From: Oegoconia quadripuncta
Taxonomy: Eukaryota > Arthropoda > Insecta > Lepidoptera > Autostichidae
Direction of reading: 5' to 3'
NCBI GenBank assembly: GCA_949316235.1
Contig: OX438757.1
Span: 14,936,657 to 15,000,656 of the forward strand
Length of the DNA: 64,000 nt
A model generated the notes under the pieces. The model had not been told where the DNA came from and made no database searches. It saw only the letters and a list, made by a program, of their open reading frames with translations. Positions 11,925 to 22,439 of this stretch are shown here, piece by piece. How positions within the stretch are numbered: the first letter of the stretch is position 1; each line of letters opens with the position of its first letter. A program made the translations under genes and the position numbers.

Positions 11925-13213
11925 GGTCTTTACCTATGAAATTGCCGATATGCAGTACTGGCCATTTCAAATCAAAATAATTTTTGTTTGGCTAAGAATT
12001 CTAATTTCAAATTAATTTTATTTTAAAAACATGGAATTCTTTTTCCAAAAGTAGTCATTTGTTTATTGATTAGTGTTACATTTTCATCGCATTTCAATCT
12101 TTTTCGTCATCATGGATACGTTAAAAATTCGAGTAATTATGGAATATGAGTATCGTCGTGGCAGCAACGCGGCACAAGCGGCACGCAACCTCAACGACGT
12201 TTACGGAACTAACACTACAAACCAACGCACCACCTGTTATTGGTTTGCTCGCTTCCGTTCTGGGAATTTCGACCTGAAAAATGAACCTCGCGGTCGTCCG
12301 AAGACTTTGGTCGACAATGACGAATTAAAGGCGATTGTGGAAGCTGATGATACACAATCTACGGCATTATTAATCTATTAGCAGTAGCTTTCGACGTTAG
12401 CGTCAAAACAATATTGGTCCATTTGCGTCAAATTGGCAAGGTAAAAAAGCTTGACAAATGGGTGCCCCACGAACTCAATGATCGCCTGCGCGAAGTACGC
12501 GTCGAGATATGCCTTGCTCTGCTCAACAGACACACAAATGAAGGAATTTTAAACCGCATTGTTACCTGCGATGAAAAATGGATTTTCTTTGATAACCGCA
12601 AGCGCTCAGCAAGTTGGTTGGATCCTGGTTCAGCATCTAAACAATGCCCTAAACGAAAACTTACCCCTAGAAAAGTGATGGTCACTGTTTGGTGGTCTAG
12701 CGCCGGTGTGATTCATCACAGCTTCTTACCAAACGGGATGAGCATTACTGCAGATGTGTACTGTGAAGAACTGAACACAATGATGGAGAAGCTGGCACAT
12801 CTCCAACCAGCATTGGTCAATCGCTCCTCCCCGCTGCTCCTGCACGACAACTCGCGACGTCATACTGCACAGCAGACGGTCTCCAAGTTGCAAGAACTGG
12901 GGTTGGAAGCTCTCCGTCATCCGCCCTACTCACCAGACCTTGCGCCTACAGACTACTACTTTTTCCAGAATTTGGATAATTTCTTGGCAAGAAAAAAATT
13001 CAATACCCGAGAGGCAGTACAAAATGCCTTTGAAGAATTTGTTGCCTCCCGTCCAGCTGATTTCTTTAAGAAGGGCATCAATAAACTGCCACTGCATTGG
13101 CAAAGATGCATTGATTGCATGGGTGATTACTTCGATTAATACAAATAAAAAAAACATGAAAAAAATTCGTTTAAATTTTTTCATACAAAACGGCAATTTC
13201 ATAGGTAAAGACC
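11925..13213 (+). mobile_element. Mariner transposon (Tc1/mariner, cecropia-like), 1289 bp
   Basis: It has perfect 23-bp terminal inverted repeats starting GGTCTTTACCTATGAAATTG at the left and ending in the reverse complement at the right. It is flanked by TA at 11923-11924 and 13214-13215, as expected for mariner insertion. It contains one transposase gene with a single reading-frame break. The short, identical ends and nearly intact gene suggest a fairly recent insertion. The closest family I know is the SETMAR/Hsmar1-type cecropia group, judged from WVPHEL and DNxRRSAxWLD-type motifs. Confidence 0.93.
12112..13139 (+). pseudogene. Mariner transposase, one frameshift
   Basis: This is a DD34D transposase that cuts and joins mariner ends in the nucleus. 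The N-terminal part (ATG at 12112, start MDTLKIRVIMEYEYRRG) carries the paired helix-turn-helix DNA-binding region and a GRP motif (RGRPKTL). The frame breaks between about 12360 and 12414, where a stop cuts the first part. The catalytic part then runs open from 12414 to 13139. It has WVPHEL, the first catalytic Asp in TCDEKW, the second in LLHDNSRRH and the third in SPDLAPTDYYFF, with 34 residues between the last two. The His-Asp-Asn motif is HDNSRRH where relatives have HDNARPH. The protein is about 340 residues, usual for the family. With the frameshift it is unlikely to make active enzyme. Confidence 0.92.
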
Positions 13214-13989
13214 TAAATATATATGTATAAATATCCATAACTCGGGTACACATGTCCGTATTCATCATACAAACATATGCCCCTAGCGGGATTCGAACCC
13301 GCGACCTTTTGGTATAGCAGCAGACTTTCTAACCACTACACCAAATAGGTCGTCTACCTACACTTGTACGTAAACCGTACAAGAAAAATGAGGTCAACGA
13401 GTTCCCTTGGTTTCCTCAGAATACTCTAATTAAAAAAGTACCTACCAAGAAAAGCAGAAGCTATAAATTATGATACCATGACGTATTCGGTACCTTAAAC
13501 CATTACCAACGTTTGTCGATCTTACTGCTGCGATATAACGATACTATCAAAAACATTTTATGGAAAATAAAAAAGTAGCCAAGACGCGAAGTTCATAAAA
13601 AGTTACGAGACCTGAGGTAGAGCCAAGCGCCCTGAATAAATCTACGTCATGGTAATACGAATAAGGTTTGGCTGATTCGTGGAACGAATATTTATTGTAA
13701 ACTATCAAAGGGGTCTTGGCTATACTTACATTTTGAGTGTAATGTTTTTGATAGGAATTTTTCTTTCTTATTATTTTCGGATCCATGTATTGCGCCTCAA
13801 TAGCCCAAGATATGATTATTCGACGCAACATGTGATACGATTTTCGATGTATTGCAGGTCGACAATTTGCATTTTCGTAGCGAGAACTATCGCGAATCTT
13901 TAAAAACTACAGATAAAAATTAAGAATTTAAAAAACTACGAAGTTAACTTGCAATAATTATCTATTAATTTTTTAGCGTGATTGAGCTC

Positions 13990-14215
13990 AAATAAATATC
14001 TTTGGACATACAGCGCTATCTAGTTTTATACTAAGCAACTACACTTGTGTTATGGACCGGCGTGACTGATATACATCCTGTGGCTGATATGATGATTATA
14101 TACTTATTGAATGATTTGGTATTAATGAAAGATACCACTAGCGGGATTCGAACCCGCGACCTCTAGACATAGTAGCCAGGGTCTGAATTACTGCACCAAC
14201 ATACATGACTTGGAC
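13990..14215 (-). repeat. SINE A-like element, variant
   Basis: Its 3' end resembles SINE A (CAGCGCTATCTAGTTTTATAC, CTACACTTGTGTTATGGA). The head on the minus strand carries GAGGTCGCGGGTTCGAATCC with a GCTACTATG anticodon-arm region unlike the main family. It is probably a subfamily. Confidence 0.6.
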
Positions 14216-14694
14216 CTTTATCCCAAATGAAGTGGTCGATATCCCAAACTGGTCCAAAACCCTATTAGTGTGGTGGGAAAGGAGGGATTTCGAAAGCATT
14301 CGGGGCGGTTGGTCAAGGGTGTGTTTGGTCAAAGTGTACGTTTGGTCAATGGAGTGTACCGTCAGATTATAGACACTCAAACGAAGAACGCAATATTGAA
14401 TGATGGTTTGGGTGTTCCAAAAAACATGATAGATAGGTAGATAAATCGTTTATTTGTATCTCCAGTCACACACATACCATAAGTTCCAAAGCAATTGGAT
14501 AAACATATTTTATAACAATTCATAAAAGTAACATCAGGATACACTAGAGTGTGTGTGCTACAGCCGTACAAATGGGTCATAGCTCAGTGTGTATAATTGC
14601 TCAGAGAGCAATATAATACTTGAAACAATATCCACGTTTCACCTCTCGCAACATACCAAACGGCGCGTTGTCGTAATTAACTTCTAATAATAAA
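14216..14694. other. No gene recognised
   Basis: 14210-14270 matches a small dispersed repeat (CTTTATCCCAAATG..GGTGGTC) also seen near 37510, 37925, 38140 and 56740. The remainder is unassigned. The minus-strand open frames are short and featureless. Confidence 0.4.
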
Positions 14695-14935
14695 AATTTG
14701 GGAGGTCCAGGTTCGATCCCCAGGCAGGCCATATATACCAAAATTTATCCGACTGCTCTTGAACGGTGAAGGAAAACATCGTGAGGAAACCTGCATGCCT
14801 GAGAAATAAATATTCAAAGGCATGTGAAGTCCCCAACCCGCATAGGGCCAGTGTGGTGGACCATGGCCCATACTTCCTCATACGAGGGAAGGCCTATATC
14901 CCTGCAGTGGGATGTTTACGAGCTGATGATGATGA
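14695..14935 (+). repeat. SINE family D, partial
   Basis: This is the plus-strand copy of the 8235-8552 family: GGTCCAGGTTCGATCCCCAG, 'GAAAACATCGTGAGGAAACC', 'CTATATCCCTGCAGTGGGAT', ending in ATGATGATG. The first half of the tRNA-like head is missing. Confidence 0.75.
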
Positions 14936-14944
14936 ATAATAAAT

Positions 14945-15092
14945 AAATATTTAGGACACTTACACCAATCATCTAGTCACCAAACTAAGCAAAGCTTGTG
15001 CTATGGAAACTAGATAATGGATAACATCAATGACTCGGGAATAAATGTTTGTATTTATCACACAAACATTTACCCCTCGCGGGATTCGAATA
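14945..15092 (-). repeat. SINE family B, head truncated
   Basis: The minus-strand body matches 54275-54507 (AGCACAAGCTTTGCTTAGTT and GGGTAAATGTTTGTGTGATA). It stops inside the GGGATTCGAA box. It lies only about 60 bases beyond the stop codon of the NDUFS5 copy at 15153-16676, so it may sit in or replace that gene's 3' UTR. Confidence 0.7.
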
Positions 15093-15152
15093 AAAAAATC
15101 ATTCGGACCAATTAGGATATATATTTCATAAGACCAGCATATTACTGCTGAT

Positions 15153-16676
15153 CTAGTAGCTGTCCACCCTCGGCGAGACGTATTTCTCTTCTCCGCACAA
15201 TTTCCCTTCTGCGATCTGCCTGTCTCTCTCATTCCGCATCGCCTGACAAACGAAAGTTAAGTAGTACTTCATAAAATCTAACTAATATTATAAAAGCGAA
15301 AGTTTGGGTGTTTATTTGTTTGTTTGTTTGTCACGGCCAAACGGCTTGACGGATTTGGATGAAATTTGTTATATAGGTAGAATATACCCTGGATTAAGAA
15401 ATTGTATTAATTCACGCACATAGTGTTCAATAAGAAGTTCATCGCGTGAAAATCTCATTTTCAACTGCTCCATAACTTTGGGTAAGCTCTGGACCAATTC
15501 TCTAGCAATCGATCCTTCGAGTATTAGAATTTATCATCCAGGTCCATATTCTCATTACCGTGTATTTTCTTAAACTAGCCCCAAAAACCTAACCAGTTCT
15601 TAAAATTTCCATCAAATCTTGGTAAGTCTAACTTGGGTAGACGGAAATAGCGGTTGGCAGCTTTGCTATATTCGCTAGCACCATCATCAGATTTTTTTTA
15701 ATAATAATAGTGCTGGAGCTACCGTTAGATCCATTATCTTCATTATACTCTTAACTTAAGCTTTTAAAGCAAACCACTTATCTCTATAATTTTCCGATCT
15801 ATCTAAATCTTTCACAACTCTCTTTCATTGCGATCGGGTGAATCCAACCAATGGTCAAAAATCTTGTTGCCGAGCACCGAAAGTTTTTCATAATCTTCGT
15901 GGCTCTAGTAGTAAAGCGTCTTAAAATTTTTTCGTTCCTGAATCTCTCCATAATGGAACAAAAAAATAATCAGAAAGAATTTAAAATAGTACGACAATAA
16001 TATTTAAATACACTTTCCATACAATTTTTTTTTTTGGTTTTTCACTGTCAAAAGGAATATTGTTTTGTCTGATTGACCTATGCCACAGAATTAATATCTA
16101 CATATGCCTTGAATGTTAGATTTTCAATAATTTTTATATTGATATTTCGCGGGACAAGGCAGTGCGGAGACCGCCACAAAAGGATTGAAATGTTTTTTGT
16201 CACTTTTCTGTCATAATTGGTAGTTTTTAATCGGCGAAACGGCGGGTGTTGTTTGACGTTGTTGTGTCAAGCGAGGGGCCAGCTCAGTCATGTTTGATGA
16301 AAATGGATTAAGTCGTTTCGAAGATATTTAGCTTTTAATACAACTTCGTTGGTATTTTTAACAGTAGGTACCTGAAATCGGCATGTGACCGAATTCACCT
16401 TCACAACTTCAATCAACGACCCTGATCATACGCTGTAATATTTATGTCTATGCTTACAATAAATCGACTCAACTGCTTATTAAGCATTTGACACTCTTTA
16501 AAGTCTTCAATCTGGCATTTGCACCTCTTTAAACCCCTGTCCAGGCCGTAAGCTTCTAGGCAGTCCATCACATCCATCTCCATTTTAGCACAACGGCCCA
16601 GCATTTGGTGGGAGACCAAACCTCCCGTGAGATCAGTGAACGGTGAGCGAAGGAAAGGCGATATACTTTGGGCCAT
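15153..16676 (-). CDS. NDUFS5: NADH dehydrogenase iron-sulfur protein 5, copy A (complex I 15-kDa subunit)
   Basis: An accessory subunit of mitochondrial complex I, imported into the intermembrane space by the MIA40 disulfide relay (known for the family). Exon 1 is 16458-16676 (73 codons, MAQSISPFLRSPFTDLTGG..). Exon 2 is 15153-15242 (29 residues AMRNERDRQIAEG.. to VDSY, then TAG). The intron, 15243-16457, has a GTAAGC donor and a CAG acceptor in phase 0. The protein is 102 residues, close to the usual length. The two CX9C pairs of the CHCH fold are intact (CAKMEMDVMDC and CKCQIEDFKEC). An extra Cys sits inside the second pair. LEAYGLDRG matches the LEAYGLERG-type motif of fly ND-15. A TTTAG acceptor just before the ATG hints at a 5' UTR intron. 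It lies tail-to-head 1.2 kb from a paralogue (17896-19746). Expression of this copy is unproven. Confidence 0.9.
15283..15410 (+). repeat. Lep1/Helitron-like fragment in NDUFS5 copy A intron
   Basis: Begins CTAATATTATAAAAGCGAAA and continues to GAATATACCCTGGATTAAGA, matching the 5' half of the copy at 46110-46331. It sits directly after the exon 2 acceptor region, within the intron. Confidence 0.65.
15411..16457. other. Remainder of NDUFS5 copy A intron
   Basis: No gene is seen on either strand. 16230-16360 holds the GTTTGATGAAAAT..AAGTCGTTTCGAAGATATTTA repeat also found near 6210 and 9720. The rest is unassigned AT-rich sequence. Confidence 0.4.
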
Positions 16677-17138
16677 TTTCTAAACAAATTAGTAGCAAAA
16701 ATCCAATTGCAACTTAGATAAATTCAAATTAGATGAAATCGTATTCTGTATTTAAAATGCAATGACATTTTGCTTTTGAGGGGAGTGAATGGTTTAGAAA
16801 AAAATTCACAACAAAAACAAAAGAATAAAGTCCAAAGGTAAGGTTACACTTATGACTTAGGGACGGCGGCGAGCGGCGGTGCGGTAGACTCCGTAGGAGA
16901 TCCTGCATCGCCCCACATAGACGCAAGAGGATTCATCGATGGGTTTTTAGTGGATATACCGAGCACTTGCCCGGGGAGTCCCACATAACAGCGTGTTAGG
17001 CGTAATGCATTTTCCCAAAAAAGGCGTACCTAGACAGTGGCGTAGCGTGGAGTAATCTAGACGTTGGCGGTGGCGCATCAGAGAGGCCTTTTATATCAGT
17101 ACATATTGTTTTCAAATTAACCAATTTGTATTATTTAC

Positions 17139-17340
17139 ACACTAGCTTTCCGCCCGCGGATACGCCTTTGCGGAATAACTTTATCGCGGAAATTTGCTTA
17201 TCCCGCAGGAAAAGCTGGCTGGGAAAAGACAGAATATTATTTGTCCCGATAATGTGAGTAACATTATCGGGACAAATAATATTCTGTCTTTTCCCAGGGT
17301 ATGTTCTACCTATATACCAAATTTCATCCAAAATCCAAAT
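17139..17340 (-). repeat. Lep1/Helitron-like repeat, rearranged
   Basis: The left edge CTAGCTTTCCGCCCGCGGAT is the typical 3' end of the family on the minus strand. The right part, GGTATGTTCTACCTATATACC, is from the middle of the element. Between them is the palindrome described separately, in place of the usual CCCGATAAAGTGAGTAG segment. Confidence 0.65.
17219..17297. repeat. Perfect inverted repeat, 37-bp arms, 5-base loop
   Basis: The left arm is 17219-17255, the loop GAGTA is 17256-17260 and the right arm is 17261-17297. Every base of one arm is the complement of the other (arms start CTGGGAAAAGACAGAATATT). It lies inside the Helitron-like fragment. Confidence 0.95.
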
Positions 17341-17895
17341 GGACCTATGATTTTATTAGGTTAAGTTTTTAATGAGAAATAAATTTGTCCTATCTTACTT
17401 CAAAGAATACAAAATCAAACCCAAAATATAGTCATAAATGAAAAATAATGACGCGGAAAACTTTGAGTCATACTTATTAAAAAAAAAAGTAGTTTTTATT
17501 TTGAACCTGTTGTGTGATCTAATCTTTTACAAAAAATAATGCCTTCCTGAAGTCTTGTAGTAAAGATTTGTTAATTGATTATTGAAGTTAACTCTGCTTC
17601 AATTGAAAGTATTCCTGTGAATGTTATAAATATTTATTAATTTATAAAATCTTGTGATTTTTAGCAATAGTTGCGGTACTTACACAAATTTTAATCCTCG
17701 TACTTTTGGGGCGAGACCCAAGAAGTGCGAGGACGTGGGCGAGGGCCCACTTCCCACGCTTAGCTAAGCCACTGTCCTCATAGTTTAAAAAAATAAACGA
17801 AGTTAACTTAAAGCGATTTATTAACTTTATTAGACATACAACAAAATTCTAGTATCTGGGAAATTGATTTAGACTATTTACATCACATAATTAAT

Positions 17896-19746
17896 TTAAT
17901 AACTGTCGACTTTTGGTGTCACATATTTCTTGTCTCCTGTAAGTTTGCCTTCAGCAATTTGTCTATCTCTCTCATTTCTCATAGCCTGTAAAAATAAAAT
18001 ATTGGATGAAAATTGAACTTTCTGTAACTGTATTTTCTATGCTATTGTGCAAATAAGTGTATTTGTATTATTTAAATTTATTACTATTTAATGTCAGCTA
18101 TAATAAAATAGAAAAATACTATGATAATTTATAGACAATGGTGTCGATTCGGATGTACACCAACTAAACTAAAACCAGTTTTGGAGTGGTGCCGTCGCAT
18201 CGTACTGTTCCAGGGTGAAAGAGACAGTACTACTTTAAAACTGGTTTTAGATTAGTTTAATTTAGTTGGTGTACATCCGAATCGACGCCCCTGTCTGTTG
18301 GCCACAGCAATTGGAAGATGATTTTAGTACAAAAAATATATATTTATTTAATAACATTTAATACAATTGTTTAATTTATTTGACATTAGTTTCATTTATA
18401 TGAGGTAAGTATTTGTGTCTAAGGATATTTATTATAAGTCTGAGTAGGTCTAAGGATATTTATTATAATAATTATTTTTAAAGATGTACAAATTTACTCT
18501 CGAGTGAAGTATCCACCATTATTGTCTAACTTCAATGGGGTTGGAATGCATCACCAACTGCCTTTGACCAATAGTAAAACTTAAATTTTCAAATTCGACC
18601 AATGGCGGCGGAATTGGCGTGACAGTTCATTACCAAGTTTCGTTTGCTTAGTAAAAGGGATGGGCGCGTCCTTACTATTGCCCGAGAACATGACACCGTA
18701 ACAGACCCAAGCATAGACGTATACTGTAATGAGCTATTGGTATATCTTGTGTAATTTCTGATCTAGGTGAATGCTAAGTAGGCGGTTTGGCAATGACAAA
18801 TTTTTGGTTGCTCTGCAGCAATGATACTGCTGCTCAGTCTATGCCATAATAAGTCTGACCACTTTAGTGTCTTTTTACGATACACACAGATATGTACAGA
18901 CATAGGTATTACCTAATCATTTTAACCCTCATTTTAATGAGGGTTAAAACCTCATAACATTTTACCAAAGGCTATTATAAAATTTCCGACTATCTGGATG
19001 ATAAGCAAGCATGGACATCGAGCACTTGGCGATGTTCAGTCTAATTATACAATATAATATAATTGTAACCCAAACTTATTCAAAAGAGCAACCCTTGAGT
19101 TTCTTGCTCGTTCTTCTCTGGGGATTGCGAATGAGCAATAATTTTAATAGTAACAAAAAAAATGTGACGTTTTCAAGTGATCATTTTTATCCTACAAAAT
19201 AAATATTTTTTGATTTGATTTGATTTGAATGCGCCACACTTGTCTAATGGTATTCTTTAGAACAATTTTTCACAAAGTTCCATGTAGGTAGACAAGACAT
19301 AGTCATTGAAATTAGGTATCTACTATAATAAGTAATAGTTGTTTATTTCAAATGATGATAAATGAGATATTTTAGAAAGCAATTTGGTCACAGTGTACCC
19401 TTCGATATTGTTAACGAAATGTAGGACATGATATTAAGGTATGGACACTAAGAGGAAACACATGTAGGTATCTCATTTTTGTGTTCAGCTCGACCTCACA
19501 TTTCATCTCGGTAATATTCTAGTAACTTACAATAAATCTTTTAAACTGCAGAGTCATCGTCTGACATTCGTGGTAGTCAGCAAATAAGTATTGGCATTTG
19601 GCCTTGCCTCGCTCCAATCCATGCGCCTCCAGACAATCCATGTAACGCATCTCCTCTTTTTGGCACCGGCCTAACATTTGATGAGAGACAAGTCCTCCGG
19701 TCAAATCCGTAAATGGGGAGCGGAAAAACGGTGTTATTCCGGCCAT
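17896..19746 (-). CDS. NDUFS5: NADH dehydrogenase iron-sulfur protein 5, copy B (complex I 15-kDa subunit)
   Basis: Complex I accessory subunit of the CHCH type. Exon 1 is 19531-19746 (72 codons, MAGITPFFRSPFTDLTGG..). Exon 2 is 17896-17985 (AMRNERDRQIAEGKLTGDKK.. to VDSY, TAA). The intron has a GTAAGT donor and a CAG acceptor at the same phase-0 point as copy A. The product is 101 residues. The CX9C pairs are CQKEEMRYMDC and CQYLFADYHEC. A TTTTTTCAG acceptor lies 7 bases before the ATG, so the upstream in-frame ATG at 19776 is probably intronic and the 5' UTR is split. A poly(A) signal follows at 17826-17831. Exon 1 residues SPFTDLTGGLVSHQMLGRC equal those of copy A, while the codons differ at many third positions. 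This points to an old duplication kept under protein-level selection. Confidence 0.93.
18140..18289. mobile_element. 150-bp MITE in NDUFS5 copy B intron
   Basis: Terminal inverted repeats of about 40 bp begin GGTGTCGATTCGGATGTACA; the right end reads TGTACATCCGAATCGACGCC. The centre (CATCGTACTGTTCCAGGG and AGAGACAGTACTACTTTAAA) is almost the same as at 36923-37061. No protein is encoded. The superfamily is not assigned and no clear target duplication was seen. Confidence 0.85.
18960..19235 (+). repeat. LINE 3' end with TTTGATT tail, in intron
   Basis: It carries 'AAGAGCAACCCTTGAGTTTC', 'GTTCTTCTCTGGGGA' and a terminal ATTTGATTTGATTTGA run. The same 3' end occurs on the minus strand at 40850-41005 and on the plus strand at 44470-44632. 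It is a 5'-truncated retrotransposon. Confidence 0.65.
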
Positions 19747-19770
19747 TCTGCAGCTGAAAAAAGACAAGTT

Positions 19771-21730
19771 AATCAATCAAATACTCTTTATTGCACAATT
19801 AACAAAAGCTACCTGAAGAATACAGCGTACATCATTAATCGCACAAAAAGGCGGCCTTCGCGATCGCTAACAGCGATCTCTTCCATGCAAACCTTAGGGT
19901 AAAGATACAAGCTACCAATAGATGACGCACTAATAGTAGCAATATGCGTGTATTTTATAGTTGGTAATTATTATATAACGTAAAGATAAAAATACATAAA
20001 CTAAGCCTACAAACTATAACTAGATACTTTAACTGCACTTAAAACATATAATATATTATTGATTACATAACACACATAAATTTATATATATACATATATA
20101 CAAAATATATAATATTAAATACATGAAATTAATTAATACATGCCATTTGTATGCTCAGAAATAACTTAGAAATCATATTGACAACCATGGAGAAGATGAG
20201 AGGACTTCCAATAATTTTTTTTTTAATGACTTCTGCTTCTTGACTTGCACTTTGAAGACGTTTATTGATGAAGCGCGGTGAATTGACTCCGGAAGAGAGT
20301 TCCAAAGGCGTACATGAAGGCGTACGTACTTGTAGCGTAAATGACTGACCTTAAGACGTAAAGACGAAGATTGTCAGTGGAACACAAGGGTAGCCTATGA
20401 GTAGAGGAAAGGAATTGGAACCGTTGCTTTAGATATTGTGGAGTCGTAGGATTGAACAATACTGAATATAAAAGGGAGATAATGTGAACATCTCTACGAC
20501 GACGAACGGAGAGCCACTTAAGTTGTTCGCGATATTCGGAAACATGGTCAATTTCCGAAGACCAAAGATGAACCTGCTGGCAACATTTTGCAATCGCTCA
20601 AGCTTATTCATCAGCTCAACCGACATATCTACATAGCAGCAGTCAGCGTAGTCCAGAATAGGCAGGAGAAGAGATTTTACTAGCACAATTTTGGTGATAG
20701 TGGGTAGGAAATGACACAGTCGATTAAGGGATTTGACTGAAGAAAAAACCTTCCTACTTACTTCGGCCACTTGGGGGCGCCATGACAGTGTTCGATCAAA
20801 AATAATACCAAGGTTCTTCACCTTCTCACATATAAGATCTGAACAACATCGAATATAACTGGACGAAGATGTTAGTGTTAATTTTAGTGATAAGGGAACT
20901 GCTACCTAATACTATGGTTTTTGTCGGATTAACTTTGAGACCAAATGACCTACTCCATTCAAGAATGAGTGCAAGATCGGTGATAACTCTCTCAATGGCA
21001 TCGTCCCGTTCATTTACATTACATTGAAGATAAATTTGGAGATTATCTGCATAAAGGTGGAAGGAAGAAAATAAATTAGAAGTGATTGAATTGATGAATA
21101 TAGCAAACAGGAGAGGGGAAAGCACACCACCCTGAGGGACACCGCCAGATGTGACACACCACGTAGCAAGAGAATCTTCAATATGTACACGCTGTCGTCG
21201 GCATTACAGGTAACCATGAAACCATTCAATTACCGTCGGAGACATTAAGAGAACGTAACAGTTCCAATAGAATATCTAAATCCACAGTATTAAAAGCGTT
21301 GCTGAAATCGAGCAATGTTAGGACTGTTAATCGTTGGTTATAGCGAACGTCATCTGAGATCTTGACAAATGCAGTTGTGGTACTATACCCAGGGCGAAAA
21401 CCAGATTGGTAAGGATTAAAAAGATTAGTTTTATTGAGAAAATAGCTTAATTGTCCGTGGATGAGACGCTCTAAAACTTTGGATAAAAAAGGAAGGATTG
21501 AGATGGGTCGAAAATCAGTTAAAGAAGATGGATTTAACTTTTTAGGCAAAGATATAATTTGTGCATCTTTCCATATAGTAGGATAAGTGCCAGAGGAGAT
21601 AGAAGTGTTAAAAAATTTCCTTAACATAGGAGTGAGAAAATCGATAAGAGCAAGAATCATTTTACGGCTGAACAAGTGTGTGATCTGATCACAGGTTATA
21701 AAATTACGTAAACAAAACAATCTAATAGAA
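19771..21730 (-). mobile_element. Decayed CR1/jockey-type LINE, 5'-truncated
   Basis: On the minus strand it encodes reverse transcriptase segments in order: LPKKLNPSSLTDFRPISILP, SGFRPGYSTTTAFVKISDD, LTLLDFSNAFNTVDLDIL (21226-21720), then LSPLLFAIFINSI and a YADN box where active enzymes have YADD (20826-21125). The C-terminal part is at 20429-20821, continuing toward 20215 with SLP-type residues. Frame breaks separate these blocks. No endonuclease domain is seen, so the element is 5'-truncated. Its 3' UTR ends in GTGCAATAAAGAGTATTTGA followed by TTGATTGATT, about 15 bases from the UTR-intron acceptor of NDUFS5 copy B. A fragment of the same 3' end lies at 40178-40253. Confidence 0.88.
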
Positions 21731-21879
21731 AAAAAAACAATACAGTATCTTTATTAATTTGGACGTAATTTAATAACGTTAAATGTTAGAAATCTGTAAA
21801 TGTAAACCTACCTTTATTTAATGTTGTTGAAAAGTTGAAAAATAGAATCTCACAAAAAGAAAACAATACAAATATTTTT

Positions 21880-22260
21880 GCTTTGTCTCAATAATGTTGG
21901 AAGGCAAAGGTATCTGAGCGCTTACAGCCTAGTCTTATTAGTATTTTTCAGTGAAGTTAGAGAATGCTTTACGGAAGATTTTGGCGCCTTTCCGGGGGAA
22001 CCCGAAAGCTTCGTTACCTACGTAGCGCATTATAGTTACACTTCCCTTTACTTGTACATCATCACAACGTACAATATGAGCGATACTGGCACCTGAAACT
22101 GGTACTTGAAAAGTGGTGAAAGAATGGTGTTAAAAGAGAAGAACTTTTGTGAACATGAAAAATGCAATGATGTCCCAATAATTCCTTTAAATACTGAATA
22201 CAATACAATACTGAAAAACATTGCTGCTGACATAACCTTACATAACATAACATAACATAT
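21880..22260 (-). repeat. Dispersed repeat H, inverted partial copy
   Basis: 21945-22060 is the reverse complement of the segment at 22500-22640 (words GAATGCTTTACGGAAGATTT, GAACCCGAAAGCTTCGTTAC, CTTGTACATCATCAC). Other copies lie at 26496-26786 (plus) and 27132-27430 (minus). The open frame here is not conserved in the other copies. Confidence 0.6.
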
Positions 22261-22267
22261 TCTTTCA

Positions 22268-22386
22268 TAATAAACTATTCTTATTCTTGTTCTTGTTCCT
22301 GTTCTCGTTCTCGTTCTCCTTCTCATTCTCATTCTCTTTGTCATTCTCGTTCTCGTTCCCATTCTCATTCTCATTCTTATTCTATT
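22268..22386. repeat. Hexanucleotide microsatellite (TTCTCR)n
   Basis: About 20 imperfect copies of TTCTTG/TTCTCG/TTCTCA. It produces spurious Phe-Ser and Arg-Met-Arg open frames on the two strands. Confidence 0.9.
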
Positions 22387-22439
22387 ATTACCTGACGGTG
22401 ACGGTGACTTTAGGAAAGAATGACGTCATTCTTTTTGGA

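Larger units (their letters stand above)
11797..13354 (-). repeat. SINE family A interrupted by a mariner
   Basis: The SINE tail and middle lie at 11797-11924 (CGCGCCATCTAGTTCCACAC, then CTTGTGTTGTCGATACCAGA). The rest of the body and the tRNA-like head lie at 13214-13354 (ATCCATAACTCGGGTACACA, GGGATTCGAACCCGCGACC). Together they make one SINE A with the mariner at 11925-13213 inserted in its AT-rich middle. The two parts read in the same orientation and abut at the duplicated TA. Confidence 0.85.
16690..17895. other. Spacer between the two NDUFS5 copies
   Basis: It holds a Lep1/Helitron-like fragment at 17139-17340 that contains a perfect 37-bp-arm inverted repeat (17219-17297). Closer to copy B, TTTATT at 17826-17831 reads AATAAA on the minus strand, a likely poly(A) signal about 65 bases past that gene's stop. 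The promoter of copy A should lie between about 16690 and 17700; no core element is obvious. Confidence 0.5.

Noticed and set aside
12428..13268. Minus-strand frames over the mariner
   Set aside because: Shadows of the transposase coding strand.
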